A stretch of DNA of 57,215 nt from Microtetraspora glauca (GTDB lineage Bacteria > Actinomycetota > Actinomycetes > Streptomycetales > Streptomycetaceae): the NCBI GenBank assembly GCA_000721275.1, contig JOFO01000041.1, positions 1-57,215 of the forward strand. The letters are read 5' to 3'. The position numbers and the translations under genes are program-made. Numbering within the stretch: position 1 is the stretch's first letter; each line of letters begins with the position of its first letter. The notes beneath the pieces were generated by a model that worked only from the letters and a program-made list of their open reading frames with translations, made no database searches and was not told the origin of the DNA. Below, one piece after another: positions 45,201 through 54,400 of this stretch.

Positions 45201-46008
45201 GGCCGGTGAGCAGCGACAGCACCAGCGCCCAGGCGCCCTGCACCACGGCGTTCAGCGTCAGCCCGTGGGCCCGCGCGGTCGCGGTGAGCGCCTCCGTCTC
45301 CTCCTCGGACAGCGTCACCGGCAGCATCGACGGCATCGCGCCCGCGCCCGCCGGGGCGGCGCCCGGCGCCACCAGGGTCGGCTCCTCCAGGCCGTGCAGG
45401 GCCTCCTCCCACGCCTTGAGCGCGGTGGCCCGGTCCTGCCGGCCCAGCCAGCGCAGGTAGTCCGGGAAGGGAGTGGCCGGCGGCAGCGCGGCGCCCCCGG
45501 GATCGGCGTACAGCGCGCACAGGTCGCGGATGACGAGCGGCAGCGACCAGCCGTCCAGCAGGATGTGGTGGTACGTCAGGGCCAGCACGTGCCGCCGCTC
45601 GGCGAGCCGGATCAGGGTGAAGCGCATCAGCGGGGGCGCCGCCATGTCGAAGCGGCGCAGCCGGTCCTCCTCGAAGAACGCGAGCAGCGCCGTCCGGCGC
45701 GCCGGGCCGTCGTGGCCCGACAGGTCGAGCTCGGCCCACGGGGTCGCGACCGTACGCCGCACCAGCTGCACCGGCTGGCCGTTGGCCCGCACCCGGAAAC
45801 CGGTCCGGAGCACCGGGTGCCGGGCCAGGGTGGCCGCGCAGGCGGCGCGCAGCCGCTCGGCCGAGACGTCGCCGTGCAGCTCGAACGCCGCCTGGATGGT
45901 GTAGACGTCCACCGCTTCGGTGTCGTACAGCGCGTGGAAGAGCATGCCCTGCTGCAGCGGAGTCAGAGGCAGGGCTGCCTCGATCGGCGACTGGTTCTCT
46001 TCGTTCAC
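39262..46008 (-). CDS. Non-ribosomal peptide synthetase 1: C-A-PCP-PCP-E-C-PCP
   Basis: 2248 residues from GTG 46008, which has GGAGG seven bases upstream. Approximate order: C (1-440, HHILLDGWS near 149), A (455-985, core [10 protein letters not shown] near 640), two consecutive PCPs (1035-1100 and 1145-1215, both [11 protein letters not shown]), E (1253-1690, [16 protein letters not shown]), C (1735-2165, HHLLVDGW), PCP (2170-2240, LGCDSLTAL). The A-domain pocket read by eye is D-L-T-K-V-G-E-V-G, the Asn-type code. The final module has no A domain, so its PCP must be loaded in trans, and there is no terminal thioesterase. Acidic Glu-Pro repeats and a Gln/Ala/Thr linker flank the twin PCPs. 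The duplicated PCPs before an E domain resemble modules that receive in-line tailoring. It follows the TauD gene on the same strand. Confidence 0.95.
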   Translation of the reverse strand: MNEENQSPIEAALPLTPLQQGMLFHALYDTEAVDVYTIQAAFELHGDVSAERLRAACAATLARHPVLRTGFRVRANGQPVQLVRRTVATPWAELDLSGHDGPARRTALLAFFEEDRLRRFDMAAPPLMRFTLIRLAERRHVLALTYHHILLDGWSLPLVIRDLCALYADPGGAALPPATPFPDYLRWLGRQDRATALKAWEEALHGLEEPTLVAPGAAPAGAGAMPSMLPVTLSEEETEALTATARAHGLTLNAVVQGAWALVLSLLTGRDDVVFGQTVHGRPAELPGAEALVGLVMNAVPVRVRVAPGESLAGLFARVQGEQLALGPHQHVGLDEVQRLAGLGNLYDTSTGFGNAPADWSSLAEIAPGLRLSPLAEDAALGGDGGDDEGGEQRISGSTHYPLSVVAVPGARLRLELNHRADVFGADRVELVASRLRLLLDTFTHAPATPVAQVPLLTGEERHRILETWGRRAKPGEPAPDAAATILGRFGEQVRLRPDAPAAADARGTLDYRELDAAANRLARLLLHRGVRPGDPVAVALPRGTELIVSILAVVKTGAYYVPVDLAHPAERITFVLEDVEPRVVLCADTAHPALAGHPSPLPLGDPAVQAELLLMPDTAPTDAERGRPARPEDLLYVIYTSGSTGLPKGVAVEHRTVQSYLAFSRAAYPGLAAEALVHSPPSFDLTVTGILGPLTAGGLVRVIDLEDEQPEDADASGLRTPPAFVKATPSHLPILEASEEWYSPTGELVLGGEQLTGEALAAWRALHPGVTVVNEYGPTEATVGCMEYRLEPGDPLPTGPVPIGGPVPDARIHVLDAFLRPVPAGVPGEIYIGGDVLARGYLNRPGLTSTRFVADPFGAPGARMYRTGDVAWWRPDGVLVYGGRVDDQVKVRGYRIELGEVESALGADPAVARAAVAVRPDRTGRSRLVAYVVPAAGRDAELPGLAERTARRLPAYMVPAAFVPLAELPVTRNGKVDRAALPAPGPEHEQDPVRPGAPEATAPETAPEPEPEPQPAPEPEPEPEPAPSVKETLARLFGQVLNRDGAEDGDDFFTLGGDSITAIQLVARARKAGIRLTPKHVFTHRTVSALAAFLQQNAPTPPPAAEPAAPAAGKADGAAQAQPEPEAADRPAEADEVDATIATLLDLFGQVLNLERAQAGDDFFSLGGDSITAIQLVARARKAGIRLTPKHIFTHRTAAALADFLRENAQNAQPAQNKAQGAQHARNAPRSTTQNTTQSTPPPARTAPAETVPATPIMRWLHETGGAVDAFHQSTLLRVPPGLGIEHLTAAVQAMTERHQSLRGRLDASGDLVVEPVDEAAIREAVRRVDASGLTEEALRATLTVHARQDAAALAPRRGAMVRATWFDLGPARPGRLLVTIHHLAVDAVSWRILLTDLYTAWRSVASGAAPVLDPVPCPLGDWSRRLETAAHSPEVLRELPYWRRTLGAGSVPLSEARLSPAHDIYATAGELVLTLPSELTSPLLTTVPAAFGVRTVDVLLTGLALAVSAWRGTGAGGTTAVLVDVEGHGREPLDDTTDLSATVGWLTSMYPVRVDAGTDGWTADGDPADPRLGAAVRRVAAQLAEVPESGLGFGLLRHLNRETAVELAACPAPQIGFNYLGRQGGSEDGDEDWSVAPESDALPLGADPRMPMTHVVEVNAAIDDSPTGPRLVAHWLWARLHLTDAETAELGRLWSAALRALVGHAETVRARRLPSGTVDAGPVELARLTARTGLPVTEVLPMTPLQEGLLFHARYDSRALDVYTVQMVLEVHGDLDPDRVRAACDALLRRHPMLRAGFVQLRSGEPVQAIPAEARMPWHRHDLTGLAPGEREDRLAALLDEDRHHRFDPARPPLIRCTLIDLAPRRRQLVLTLHHLLVDGWTTSLVLRDLLALYDDPEGAALPEPPDYRRYLAWLAGQDPAEVLSAWTSALAGLREPTLLAAPEETARVRALPRTTVVELSEERTAALHGAARAHGVTVNTLVRAAWALCLHRRTGGHDVVFGATVSGRPAELPDVESMVGQFINTLPVRVRLQPQETVAALLGRLQEEHAELLPYHHVPLPDVQRVAGRGPLFDTCVVFENFPDAEALPGDPDDTLRLVEVSGHDAYHYPLKLMVVPGERLRLELGHRPDLVGDEVAAEVAGLLRELLHALPGAAAEPVERFLAPEPDPDGALRGRVAGLVAEVLGRDAVGTDDDVFDLGCDSLTALRLAGRLEAELDRPVDVAAVYRARTPRALAAALARPRTA
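42416..42525 (-). repeat. Duplicated PCP core, copy 2 (encodes second of the tandem carrier domains)
   Basis: 110-bp segment about 97% identical (107 of 110 by my count) to 42749-42858. It covers the phosphopantetheine serine region through the following helices of the second PCP. Confidence 0.85.
42749..42858 (-). repeat. Duplicated PCP core, copy 1 (encodes first of the tandem carrier domains)
   Basis: Partner of 42416-42525. The two copies differ at three positions while the surrounding linkers are unrelated, which points to recent duplication or gene conversion. Confidence 0.85.
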
Positions 46009-46145
46009 GGGAGGTCCTCCCCGGACGCGGGCGGGGCTCGGCTGCGCGCGGACGCGCAGGGCGGGTGACAGGGGGTCGGCGGGCGGGGGAGGGGGGAAGC
46101 CGCCGCCTCGGCACCGGTCATGCTGCTGCACGGCCCGCCCCCGGG

Positions 46146-46165
46146 CCAGGCACGCCACCGGCAAC
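46146..46165 (+). promoter_or_regulatory. Cluster motif site A (upstream of NRPS-1)
   Basis: CCAGGCA-CGCCA-CCGGCAAC, about 140 bp upstream of the NRPS-1 start in the 224-bp gap between the TauD gene and NRPS-1. The rest of this gap holds GC-rich sequence with no gene. See sites B, C1 and C2 for the shared pattern. Confidence 0.6.
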
Positions 46166-46232
46166 TTGCGGCACGCGGACGGTCGTTGCGGGCGGGCGGG
46201 CGGGCGGGCCGGGCCCGGGCGGGCGCGGGCGG

Positions 46233-47183
46233 TCAGGCGCGGGTGATCAGGTCCGTCATCGAGACGAGGATCCGGCGGTCGCCGGTGAACGCCTCGCGGC
46301 CGTGCGACCAGCGCATGTTGTCGATCACCATCAGGTCGTGCAGCCGCCAGTCGAAGCGCTGCACGCGCCGGTCGAACGCCTCCCGGACCGCCGCGACCAG
46401 CTCGTCCGGGATCGGCTCCCCGTCCCCGAACAGCACGTCGTTCGGCAGCCCGTCGTCACCGAGGACCGCCAGCAGGTCCTCCCGCAGGGTGCCCGGCAGC
46501 GACGACTGGTGGAACAGCACCAGGTGGTTGAACCACAGCCGGCGGCCGGTCCGCGGGTGCACCGCGAGCGCCGGCGCCCGCCGCACGGTCCGCAGGCAGT
46601 CGTCCTCCCGCCACTCCCACTCCATGCCGGCCGCCGCGCAGAACCGGTCCACCTCGGCCGGGTCGTCGGTCTGGAAGGCGTCCCGCCAGTCGAGCCCGGC
46701 GCCGCTGCCGTAGTTGCGCACGTACCGCAGGCCGCGCCGGTCGACCTCCTCGACCACCTCCGCCGGGATGTCGTCGAGCACCCGCGTCACGTCGGTGACG
46801 GGCGTCGCGCCGCCGGTCAGCGCCGGGACGGCGCAGTAGAACGCGAGCCGGCCCGGCCACGCGCCCGCGTACGAGGACTCGCAGTGCTGCGGGATGACCT
46901 CCCGCGCCGGGTACTCCGTGGACGTGAACACGCCGTCCCCGACCTCACTGCGCGGGGTGGAGCGCTCCGTGTACGCCAGCGGCGCGAAGCCCAGCTCCTT
47001 CAGGGCCCGCCCGAACGCGTCCGCCCCGTCGGCCGACGCCCCGCGGACCAGGGCCGCGCCCGCGTCGGAGACGGCCGCGCCGATCTCCTCGGCGTGGTCG
47101 CGGGCGAAGGACTCCAGGCCCGCGCCGGCGGCGTCGAACACCGTGATGCCGGTCAGATCGTTGATGCCGGTCAGATCCTTCAA
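46233..47183 (-). CDS. TauD/TfdA-family Fe(II)/2-oxoglutarate oxygenase (SyrP/AsnO-like)
   Basis: 316 residues. Iron ligands read as His100-x-Glu102 (IPQHCESSY) and His294 (RWSHGREAF), with Arg304 ten residues on for 2-oxoglutarate. H-x-E rather than H-x-D is the ligand set known from the Asn beta-hydroxylase AsnO, and HCESSY-like segments occur in SyrP-type enzymes that hydroxylate carrier-bound Asp. With an Asn-type A domain next door, beta-hydroxylation of Asn, free or PCP-bound, is the likely job (inference). The start is TTG 47183, with GGGAG nine bases upstream; a 16-nt direct repeat (47144-47177) makes the N-terminus read [11 protein letters not shown]. Confidence 0.88.
   Translation of the reverse strand: MKDLTGINDLTGITVFDAAGAGLESFARDHAEEIGAAVSDAGAALVRGASADGADAFGRALKELGFAPLAYTERSTPRSEVGDGVFTSTEYPAREVIPQHCESSYAGAWPGRLAFYCAVPALTGGATPVTDVTRVLDDIPAEVVEEVDRRGLRYVRNYGSGAGLDWRDAFQTDDPAEVDRFCAAAGMEWEWREDDCLRTVRRAPALAVHPRTGRRLWFNHLVLFHQSSLPGTLREDLLAVLGDDGLPNDVLFGDGEPIPDELVAAVREAFDRRVQRFDWRLHDLMVIDNMRWSHGREAFTGDRRILVSMTDLITRA
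47144..47177 (-). repeat. Short in-frame tandem duplication at the TauD N-terminus
   Basis: Two 16-bp identical copies (47144-47159 and 47162-47177) with an 18-bp period encode a repeated Asp-Leu-Thr-Gly-Ile. Confidence 0.8.
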
Positions 47184-47224
47184 CTCTCACAACTCCCTGG
47201 GAATGTACGGCGGAACCGGTGCCG

Positions 47225-48070
47225 TCACAGCAGCGTCGAGGCCAGCGCCGCGGTCATCGCCGCCGCGCCGGTGAACAGGTAGTCGTGCCCGCCGGGCAGC
47301 AGCCGCGACGTGAACGCGCCCCCGGCGCACTCCCGCCACCGCTCCAGCTGCTCCGGGCCGACCAGCGGGTCCCCGGCGCCGCCGAAGACGTGCAGCGGGC
47401 AGTCGACCGGTACGGCCGCCGCCGGCCGGTACGCCTCGACCAGGGCCAGGTCGCGGCGGACGGTGCGGAGCGCGTACGCCAGGTACGCCGGGTAGCGGGA
47501 CAGCTCGGGCGGGAAGCCGCCGAAGCCCTCCAGCCACGCCAGCAGCTCGTCGTCCGCCAGGTGCGAGACGCGCCGCCGGACCTCGGCGTGCGGCGCCCGC
47601 GACGCGGACACCACCAGCGCGGACGGCGTCCGCAGGCCGCGCTCGGCGACCCGGACCGCGACCCGGTGGGCGAGGAGCGCGCCGAAGCTGTGGCCGAACA
47701 GCGCGTACGGCCGGTCCAGCTCGTCCCGCACCCCGTCGACGACGGCGTCGGCCAGCTCGTCCAGGGTGTCCGGCAGCGGCTCCGCGCTGCCCACCCCCCG
47801 GCCCGGCAGCTCCACGGTCGCCAGCTCGAAGCCGGGCGCGCCCATGGCCAGCCGCCACGGCGCGAACGACCCGGTGCTGCCGCCGGCCTGCGGCAGGCAC
47901 AGCAGCCGCAGCCGGTCCCCGGGAGCGCCGACCCGGCCGACGACCCACGGACGTCCCGGCGCGCCGGCGGCGTCCCCGCCGGGCCGGTGCGGCGACGCGT
48001 CCGGGACCCCGTGCCCCGGGCCGCCCGCCGGGGCGGGCTCCGTGGCGAGTTCCGCCGCGTACGTACCCAT
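47225..48070 (-). CDS. Type II thioesterase
   Basis: 281 residues. Alpha/beta-hydrolase of the GrsT/RifR type: LLCLPQAGGSTGSF near 54-67, nucleophile GHSFGALLAHR near 120-130, a catalytic Asp region FGGAGDPLV near 225 and catalytic His in LPGGHDYLF. An N-terminal Gly/Pro-rich extension of about 45 residues is unusual. Stand-alone TEII enzymes clear mis-primed or stalled acyl groups from carrier proteins. ATG 48070 is chosen because GGGGGA lies six bases upstream. It is the first gene of the minus-strand cluster operon; the gap to the TauD gene is 41 bp. Confidence 0.92.
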   Translation of the reverse strand: MGTYAAELATEPAPAGGPGHGVPDASPHRPGGDAAGAPGRPWVVGRVGAPGDRLRLLCLPQAGGSTGSFAPWRLAMGAPGFELATVELPGRGVGSAEPLPDTLDELADAVVDGVRDELDRPYALFGHSFGALLAHRVAVRVAERGLRTPSALVVSASRAPHAEVRRRVSHLADDELLAWLEGFGGFPPELSRYPAYLAYALRTVRRDLALVEAYRPAAAVPVDCPLHVFGGAGDPLVGPEQLERWRECAGGAFTSRLLPGGHDYLFTGAAAMTAALASTLL

Positions 48071-48163
48071 CCGGTCCCCCGATTCCCTCGCGTACCCTCC
48101 GGCCGGCGCCCGCTGGGGGCGGCGGCCCGTTGCGCACATCGTGGGCAGCGGGCGGGCGCGGGA

Positions 48164-48184
48164 CCAGGCACGGGGACCGGCAAC
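48164..48184 (+). promoter_or_regulatory. Cluster motif site B (between thioesterase and diiron oxygenase genes)
   Basis: CCAGGCA-CGGGGA-CCGGCAAC in the 182-bp divergent promoter region. A GTTGCC half-site follows at 48199-48204, forming an inverted pair with GGCAAC. Confidence 0.6.
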
Positions 48185-48252
48185 CGGGCTGCCGCCTAGT
48201 TGCCTCGCCGGTTCCTGGAGGGGGGAGGAGCGCGCGCCGCAGACTCACTGCC

Positions 48253-49269
48253 ATGACCACTGTTCCCGACGAGGCGTCCGACGCGACGTTCTTCACCCTG
48301 GACTCCGTAGCCGCCGAACTCATGGAGGTCGACGCGGTCTTCAAGGCGTGCATGAACTGGAACTACGGATCCCGAGACAGCCGTGTGTGGAGCCTCTACG
48401 AGAAGAACAAGGTCTCGCAGTGGAACGCCGCCACCGACATCGACTGGAACCACGACATCCAGTTCGGCGCCGAGCTGACGGAGGAGAACGGCGCCAAGCT
48501 CGCCACCTTCGTCATCGGCGAGGACAGCCCCGTGCCGCCCCAACTGCTGACCGAGTTCCGCTGGGAGTACCAGGCGTGGATGTGCAGCCAGTTCCTCCAC
48601 GGTGAGCAGGGCGCGCTCGTCACCACCGCCCGCCTGGTGGAGACCGTGCCGGACCTCGACGCCAAGACCTACGCCGCCTCCCAGGTCGCCGACGAGGCCC
48701 GGCACGTCGAGGCGTTCGCCAAGTACGTCGACGAGAAGCTCGGCGTCGTCTACCCCATCAACCCCGGCCTGAAGACCCTCCTCCAGGACCTGCTGTCGGA
48801 GTCCCGCTGGGACATCGTCTACCTCGGCATGCAGGTGGTCGTGGAGGGCCTGGCCATCACCGCGCTGCGGCTCGCCAGCAGCAGCTTCGGCGACCCGATC
48901 ATCCGGCAGATCACCCGCATGGTCGCCAAGGACGAGGCCCGGCACATCGCGTTCGGCGTCGCCGCCCTCAACGGCATGTACGCCGACGTGACCTCCGCGG
49001 AGCTGAAGGACCGCGAGGAGTTCCTGCTGGAGGGCATCCGGCTGATGTCCCGCCGGTTCATGCTCCGCGAGATCTGGGAGCGGATGGACCTGGACGTCGA
49101 GCACGGGCTGCGCTTCGCCCGCCACAACCCGATGATGGCGGCGTACCGGCAGATGCTGTTCCAGCAGATCATCCACGTGCTCCGGCAGCTGGGCATGCTG
49201 TCCGACAAGGTCAAGGACCTGCTCCTCGCGGAGAACCTGGTCCGCTCGGAGGAGATGCAGCTGCGCTGA
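48253..49269 (+). CDS. Ferritin-like carboxylate-bridged diiron oxygenase
   Basis: 338 residues, strongly helical. Two DEARH motifs (Glu148/His151 and Glu228/His231), Glu118 in HGEQG and Glu198 in VVVEGLA give the E...ExxH...E...ExxH ligand set of RNR-R2-like/AurF-like diiron enzymes. Such proteins N-oxygenate, hydroxylate or desaturate small or carrier-bound substrates. No electron-transfer partner is next to it. It is transcribed alone, divergent from the thioesterase and convergent with the AMP ligase. Target unknown: the guanidino unit, a PCP-bound residue or the acyl chain are all possible. ATG 48253 has no close ribosome site (GGAGGAG is about 22 bases away). Confidence 0.85.
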   Translation: MTTVPDEASDATFFTLDSVAAELMEVDAVFKACMNWNYGSRDSRVWSLYEKNKVSQWNAATDIDWNHDIQFGAELTEENGAKLATFVIGEDSPVPPQLLTEFRWEYQAWMCSQFLHGEQGALVTTARLVETVPDLDAKTYAASQVADEARHVEAFAKYVDEKLGVVYPINPGLKTLLQDLLSESRWDIVYLGMQVVVEGLAITALRLASSSFGDPIIRQITRMVAKDEARHIAFGVAALNGMYADVTSAELKDREEFLLEGIRLMSRRFMLREIWERMDLDVEHGLRFARHNPMMAAYRQMLFQQIIHVLRQLGMLSDKVKDLLLAENLVRSEEMQLR

Positions 49270-49292
49270 TCCGGCGCCGGCCCCCGACCACC

Positions 49293-49333
49293 GGGTGTCG
49301 CGCGGCCCCTTCCCGGAGGGCCGCGCGGCACCC
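49293..49333 (+). terminator. Terminator after the diiron oxygenase gene
   Basis: 16-base arms (49293-49308, 49318-49333), one G-T wobble, nine-base loop. Confidence 0.8.
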
Positions 49334-49397
49334 CTTTCCCGTGCCCGGACACGACCACGGGCGACCCGGCCACGGGGACACGTCCGGGCACGCGGAA

Positions 49398-49428
49398 GGG
49401 GGCCGGCGCGGATCGCGCGCCGGCCCCC
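49398..49428 (-). terminator. Terminator after the AMP-ligase gene
   Basis: A perfect 13-bp stem (49398-49410 with 49416-49428) and five-base loop, 27 bases beyond the ligase stop. Confidence 0.8.
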
Positions 49429-49455
49429 TGCGGGGCGGTTCCGGATCGTGTCCGG

Positions 49456-51090
49456 TCACCGCTCCGCGGTCAGCGGGGACAGGGACGTGTCGTACTGCCC
49501 CGCGCACAGCGCCTTCCACATCACGCGGCGGCGCGGCTTGCCGCTGGACGTGACCTCGATGCCGCCGCGGCCCACCTCGACGGCGAGCAGCCGGGCGTCG
49601 CCCAGCCACTCCGCCAGCACCTCGTGGGCCGCCTCGCGCCACCCCGGGCGCACGTTCCCGAAGACGACGACACCGGTCGGCTCGCCGTCGCGCACCCCGA
49701 GCAGCACCGCGACCTGCCGCTCCGGGACGCCCCGCTGGTGCAGCAGCGTCTCCAGGCTCTCGGCGAACACCATCTTGCCGCTGACCTTCAGCCCGTCGCC
49801 GAGCCGGCCGATCACGTACAGCTGCCCGTCCCGCAGGAAGCCCGCGTCGCCGGTGTGCAGCCCGGTCTCGCCCAGGGCCGTACCGGACGCGGAGCTGGTG
49901 TCGCCGACGTACCCGCTCGCGATCGACACGCCCGTGACGACGACCTCGCCGACCTGCCCGTCGGGCAGCTCCTCGCCGTCCTCCGAACGGATCGTGACCG
50001 TGCGCCCCTCCAGCGGGGTGCCGCAGCCGACGACCGCCGTGCCGGCCAGCGCCGACGCGTCGCCCTCGTCCGGCGCCGCCGTCGTCCAGCCCGCGCCCGG
50101 CGCCAGACCGGTCACCGCGAGCGTCGCCTCCGCGCCGCCGTACGCCGGCAGCAGCGCGCCCCGGTCCAGGCCGTGCGGGCCCAGCAGGGCGTGGAAGTCC
50201 TCCAGGACCTGCGGGTCCACCCGCTCGGCGCCGATGATGACGGCCCGCACCGCGTCGAACCGCAGCCCCTCCAGGCGCTCCGGGCGGATCCGCCGCAGGA
50301 TGTACGCGAGCCCGAAGTTCGGCATGCCGGTGACGGCCGCCCGGTTGTCGCTCATGCACTGCAGGTACCGCTGCGGGGAGCGGATGAAGTCGTCGGGCTG
50401 CATCATCCAGCCGTCGGCACCGGTGACGACCACGTTCAGCAGATAGCCGACCAGGCCCATGTCGTGGTGGACCGGCAGCCAGCAGATGCCCGGCAGGTCC
50501 GGCGTCCAGCCGATCCAGCGGCGCATCCCGGTCAGGTTGGCCCGCAGCGCCTCGGCGGAGATCAGCACCCCGCGCGAGTAGCCGCTCGACCCGGACGTGA
50601 ACTGCATCAGCGCCGTCTCCGGCAGCGGCAGCGGCGCCTCCAGCGGCGCCACCCCGTCCACCAGGGCGTCGAAGACGACCGGCTCCGGCATCTCCAGGTG
50701 CGCCGCCAGCTTCAGGATCCGCTCCTGCGACTCGTCGTCGCAGATGATCAGCCGCGGGTCCGCCGTCTCGAACAGCCGCGCCACGTGCGTCTCGTACTCG
50801 TCCGCCCGCTGGAACGCGAACGGCGGCGCGATCGAGCACGGCGTCGCGCCGGCCGCCAGCGCGCCGAAGAACCCGGCCACGAAACCGGGGCTCGACCGCA
50901 GCACCAGCGCCACCACGTCACCGGGGCCGACGCCGTTCGCCCGCAGCGCCGCCGCGGTGCGCAGCACCAGGCCGGCAAGGTCGCGGTACGACCAGAAGTC
51001 CCACCGGTCGTCCTTCTCCGCGTAGTACAGGCCGCGCTCGGCGGACGCCTCGTCCAGCCAGTCGAGCAGACCTCGGTCCGGGATCGCCAA
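49456..51090 (-). CDS. Fatty-acyl-AMP-ligase-like (FAAL) adenylating enzyme
   Basis: 544 residues. FTSGSSGYSRG (A3, near 170), the FAAL-type LPVHHDMGLVGYLL, GMPNFGLAYI, YGGAEATL and TGDAGFLRDGQLYVIGRLGD motifs are clear. FAALs activate a carboxylic acid as acyl-AMP and pass it to a carrier protein rather than CoA. No stand-alone ACP is visible, so the acceptor may be the A-less PCP at the end of NRPS-1 or a carrier beyond the window. The substrate could be a fatty acid or a guanidino acid. Start: TTG 51090 has GAGAGG nine bases upstream; an in-frame ATG at 51168 is the alternative. Confidence 0.88.
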   Translation of the reverse strand: MAIPDRGLLDWLDEASAERGLYYAEKDDRWDFWSYRDLAGLVLRTAAALRANGVGPGDVVALVLRSSPGFVAGFFGALAAGATPCSIAPPFAFQRADEYETHVARLFETADPRLIICDDESQERILKLAAHLEMPEPVVFDALVDGVAPLEAPLPLPETALMQFTSGSSGYSRGVLISAEALRANLTGMRRWIGWTPDLPGICWLPVHHDMGLVGYLLNVVVTGADGWMMQPDDFIRSPQRYLQCMSDNRAAVTGMPNFGLAYILRRIRPERLEGLRFDAVRAVIIGAERVDPQVLEDFHALLGPHGLDRGALLPAYGGAEATLAVTGLAPGAGWTTAAPDEGDASALAGTAVVGCGTPLEGRTVTIRSEDGEELPDGQVGEVVVTGVSIASGYVGDTSSASGTALGETGLHTGDAGFLRDGQLYVIGRLGDGLKVSGKMVFAESLETLLHQRGVPERQVAVLLGVRDGEPTGVVVFGNVRPGWREAAHEVLAEWLGDARLLAVEVGRGGIEVTSSGKPRRRVMWKALCAGQYDTSLSPLTAER

Positions 51091-51192
51091 CGTCCTCGTC
51101 CTCTCCGGGATTCCAGGGCAGGCCCGGCGTCCCCGAAAGGGGGCTCGGATACGCCGGGCCGTCGGCATCCTCACCCCGCCGGACGCCCGCCA

Positions 51193-51212
51193 CCAGGCAA
51201 GCGGCCGGTAAC
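51193..51212 (+). promoter_or_regulatory. Cluster motif site C1
   Basis: CCAGGCA-AGCGG-CCGGTAAC, about 100 bp upstream of the AMP-ligase start. Confidence 0.6.
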
Positions 51213-51249
51213 TCGGCGGGCGCCGGGCGGCAGCTGACCGGGCACCCCG

Positions 51250-51269
51250 ATTGCCGGTCGGTTGCCTGG
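51250..51269 (-). promoter_or_regulatory. Cluster motif site C2 (reverse orientation)
   Basis: On the minus strand it reads CCAGGCA-ACCGA-CCGGCAAT; it faces C1, making a large inverted pair. Confidence 0.6.
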
Positions 51270-51431
51270 TGACCGGCCCGCGGACCGGGGCAGCATCGAC
51301 GCGCACCGTCCGCCCCCGGCCCGTCGCCGCGCGCCCCGAACCGGCGCCCGCGGCGGCTTCCCCGGCCGGGGCCGCCCGACCGGGACGGCGCGCCCCGAGA
51401 GCGGCTCACGAGAGAGCGGTTGACGATCCGA

Positions 51432-54400
51432 ATGACTTCACGTGACGCGGAGACCACCGTCCGCCCCGAGACGTCCGGCCCCGACGCCGGCGGCGCGCTG
51501 CCGCTCACGGCCGCCCAGCGGGGCGTCTTCTACGCCCAGCGGCTCGCCCCCCACGACCCGGCCTTCAACACGGTCGTCGTGATGGAGGTCCGCGGGCCGG
51601 TGGACGGGCCGCTGCTCGCGCGGGCGGTGCGGGTCGCCGAGGGCGAGAGCGGAAGCTTCGACGTCGCGTTCGAGGAGACCGCCGACGGCCCCCGGCAGCG
51701 TCCCGTCGCCCCCGGCTGCTCGACCTGGCGGGAGCTGGACCTCACCGGCGAGCCGGACCCGTTCGCGGCGGCGCACGCCCTCATGGACGCGGACCGGCGC
51801 ACCGCCAACGACCTGTTCACCGGCGTCCTCTCCGCGCACGTCCTCATGCGGGTCGGCGACGACCACTACCTCTGGTACCAGCGCAGCCACCACATCCTGT
51901 CCGACGGCTACGGCTCCGTGCTGCACTCCCGCCGCATCGAGGAGGTGTACGAGGCGCTGGTCGCCGGCGAGGAGCCGGCCGGCCGGCCGCTCGGCCCGCT
52001 CACCGACCTGCTCGCCGACGAGGCCGAGTACCGCGCCTCGGAGCAGTACACCGCCGACAAGGAGTACTGGACGCGGGCGTTCGAGGACCGCCCCGAGACC
52101 GTCAGCCCCGCCCCCGGCGTGCCGACCGGCGCCGCCGGCGTCGCGCACGCCGCCGAGACCCGGCTCGGCGCCGACGACTACCGGGCCCTGCACGGCGCCG
52201 GCCGCGCCGCCCGCGCCCCGTGGAGCGTCGCCCTGCTCGCCGCCGTCGCCGCGTACCTGCACGGCGTCACCGGCGCCACCGACCTCACCCTCGGCGTGCC
52301 CGCCACCGCCCGTCTCGGGCCGCGCTCCCAGAACGTGCCCGGCATGCTCTCCAACACGCTGCCGCTGCGCCTCACCGTCGACCCGGCCGCGAGCCGCACC
52401 GAACTGATCCGGCACGTCGGCCGCCGCCTCGGCGAACTCCTCACCCACCAGCGGCACCCGTACGACGAACTCCGCCGCGACCTGCGCCTGCTCGGCACCA
52501 ACGAGCAGCTGTTCGGCGTGCTCGTCAACATCATGCCCGCCGGCTCCGAGAGCAACTTCGCCGGCCGCGAGGCCACCCTGACCGCGCTGTCCGGCGGGCC
52601 CGTCATCGACCTCAACCTCACCTGCCACCCGGAACCCGACGGCACCGGCGTGCGGATCGCGTTCGAGGCCAACCCCGAGCGGTACACCGAGGCCGAACTC
52701 GCGGCCCACCAGGAACGGTTCACCGCCTTCCTGGACCGCTTCCTCGCCGCCCCCGGCGACCGGCCGCTCGCCCGCGTCGACGTCGCCACCGACGCCGAGC
52801 GCGCCCGCCACCTCGCGGCCGGCCTGCCCGCCGCGCCCGCGGAGCCCGTCCGCACCTTCCCCGAGCTGTTCGCCGACCAGGTCCGGGCCACCCCGCACCG
52901 GCCCGCCGTCGTCTCCGCCGACGGCGACCTCGACTACGCCGGACTCGACGCCCGCTCCGGCCTGCTCGCCCGCGTGCTCGCCGCCCGCGGCGCCGGACCC
53001 GAGCGGGTCGTCGCCGTCGCCCTGCCGCGCGGCACCGCCGCCGTCGTCGCCGCCGTCGGCGTGCTGCGCTCCGGCGCCGTCCACCTGCCGATCGACCTCA
53101 CCTACCAGCGGTCCCGCGTGACCGCCATGCTCGACGACACCGCGCCCGCGCTGCTGCTGACCTCCCGCGCCACCGACGACCCCGGCCTCGCCCCCGGCGT
53201 GCCCCGGCTCTACCTGGACGCCGACGGCACCCCCGAGCCCGGCGCCGCCCCCGCGCCGGAGGACCCCGCCGGCCCGCGCCCCGAGCACCCCGCGTACGTC
53301 ATCTACACCTCCGGCTCCACCGGCCGCCCCAAGGGCGTCGTCGTCACCCACACCGGCCTCGCCGGACTCCTCGCCCACCAGCGGACCCTGCTGGAGATCA
53401 CCCCGGAACGGCGCGTCCTCCAGTTCGCGTCGCCCGGCTTCGACGCCTCCGTGTGGGAGCTGTGCACGGCGCTGCTCACCGGCGCCGCCCTCGTCGTCGC
53501 CCCCGCCGAACGCCTCACGCCCGGCCCCGAACTCGCCGCGCTCGTCCGCGAACTGGGCGTCGACTGCCTGCTCATGGCCCCGTCCGCGCTGGCCGCCATG
53601 CCCGCCGGCGGACTGCCCGAGGGCATCGTCCTCGTCGTCGGCGCGGAGGCGTGCTCGCCCGAGCTGGTGGACCGCTGGTCGCCCGGCCGCCGCATGGTCA
53701 ACGCGTACGGCCCCACCGAGTCCACCGTCATCGCCACCCAGACCGGCCCGCTGTCCGGCCGGATCGTGCCCCCCATGGGCGGCACCGTCCCCGGCACCCG
53801 GGTCCGGCTCCTCGACGACGCGCTGCGTCCCGTGCCGCCCGGCGTCCCCGGCGAGATCCACCTGGCCGGCGACGGCCTCGCCCGCGGCTACCTGAACCGG
53901 CCCGGGCTCACCGCCGAACGCTTCGTCGCCGACCCGTACGGCCCTCCCGGCAGCCGCATGTACCGCACCGGCGACCTGGCCCGGTGGACCGCCGACGGCG
54001 AACTGATCCACCTCGGCCGCACCGACCGGCAGGTCAAGGTGCGCGGCTTCCGCATCGAACCCGGCGAGATCGAGAGCGTCCTCGCGAGCGCGCCCGGCGT
54101 CGCCCGGGCCAGCGTCGTCGTCCGCGAGGACCGGCCCGGCGTCCGCCAGCTCGTCGCCTACGTCGTCCCGGCCGGCACCGCCGCCCCCGACGCGGCGGCG
54201 CTGAAGCAGCGGGTCCGCGACGCCCTGCCCCCGTACATGGTCCCGGCCGCCGTGGTCGTCCTCCCTGACCTGCCGCTCACCCCGAGCGGCAAGCTCGACC
54301 AGCGGGCGCTGCCCGCCCCCGCGTACGTCGGCACCGCCGCCGAACGCGCCCCGCGCGACGAACGCGAGGCCGTGCTGTGCGGGGTCTTCGCCGACCTGCT

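Larger units (their letters stand above)
51091..51431. other. Divergent regulatory region between the AMP ligase and NRPS-2
   Basis: 341 bp without a gene I can support. It holds two oppositely oriented copies of the cluster motif (sites C1 and C2, 37 bp apart) and presumably both promoters. A short frame at 51251-51445 has no domain content. Ahead of ATG 51432 only GAGAGAG-like sequence is present as ribosome site. Confidence 0.6.

Noticed and set aside
39553..46068. A 2171-codon open frame on the plus strand opposite NRPS-1
   Set aside because: Same reason: NRPS motifs are on the minus strand, and the antisense product is low-complexity Arg/Gly/Val-rich sequence.
46009..46164. Longer N-terminus for NRPS-1
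   Set aside because: The extra 52 residues are Pro/Arg-rich and overlap motif site A; GTG 46008 has an ideal ribosome site.
48130..48252. Upstream extension of the diiron oxygenase frame
   Set aside because: It would run through the divergent promoter and motif site B, and its sequence is unlike the rest of the protein.
51251..51445. 64-codon frame ahead of NRPS-2
   Set aside because: It overlaps motif C2 and the NRPS-2 start, has no ribosome site, and is Pro/Ala/Arg-rich noise.
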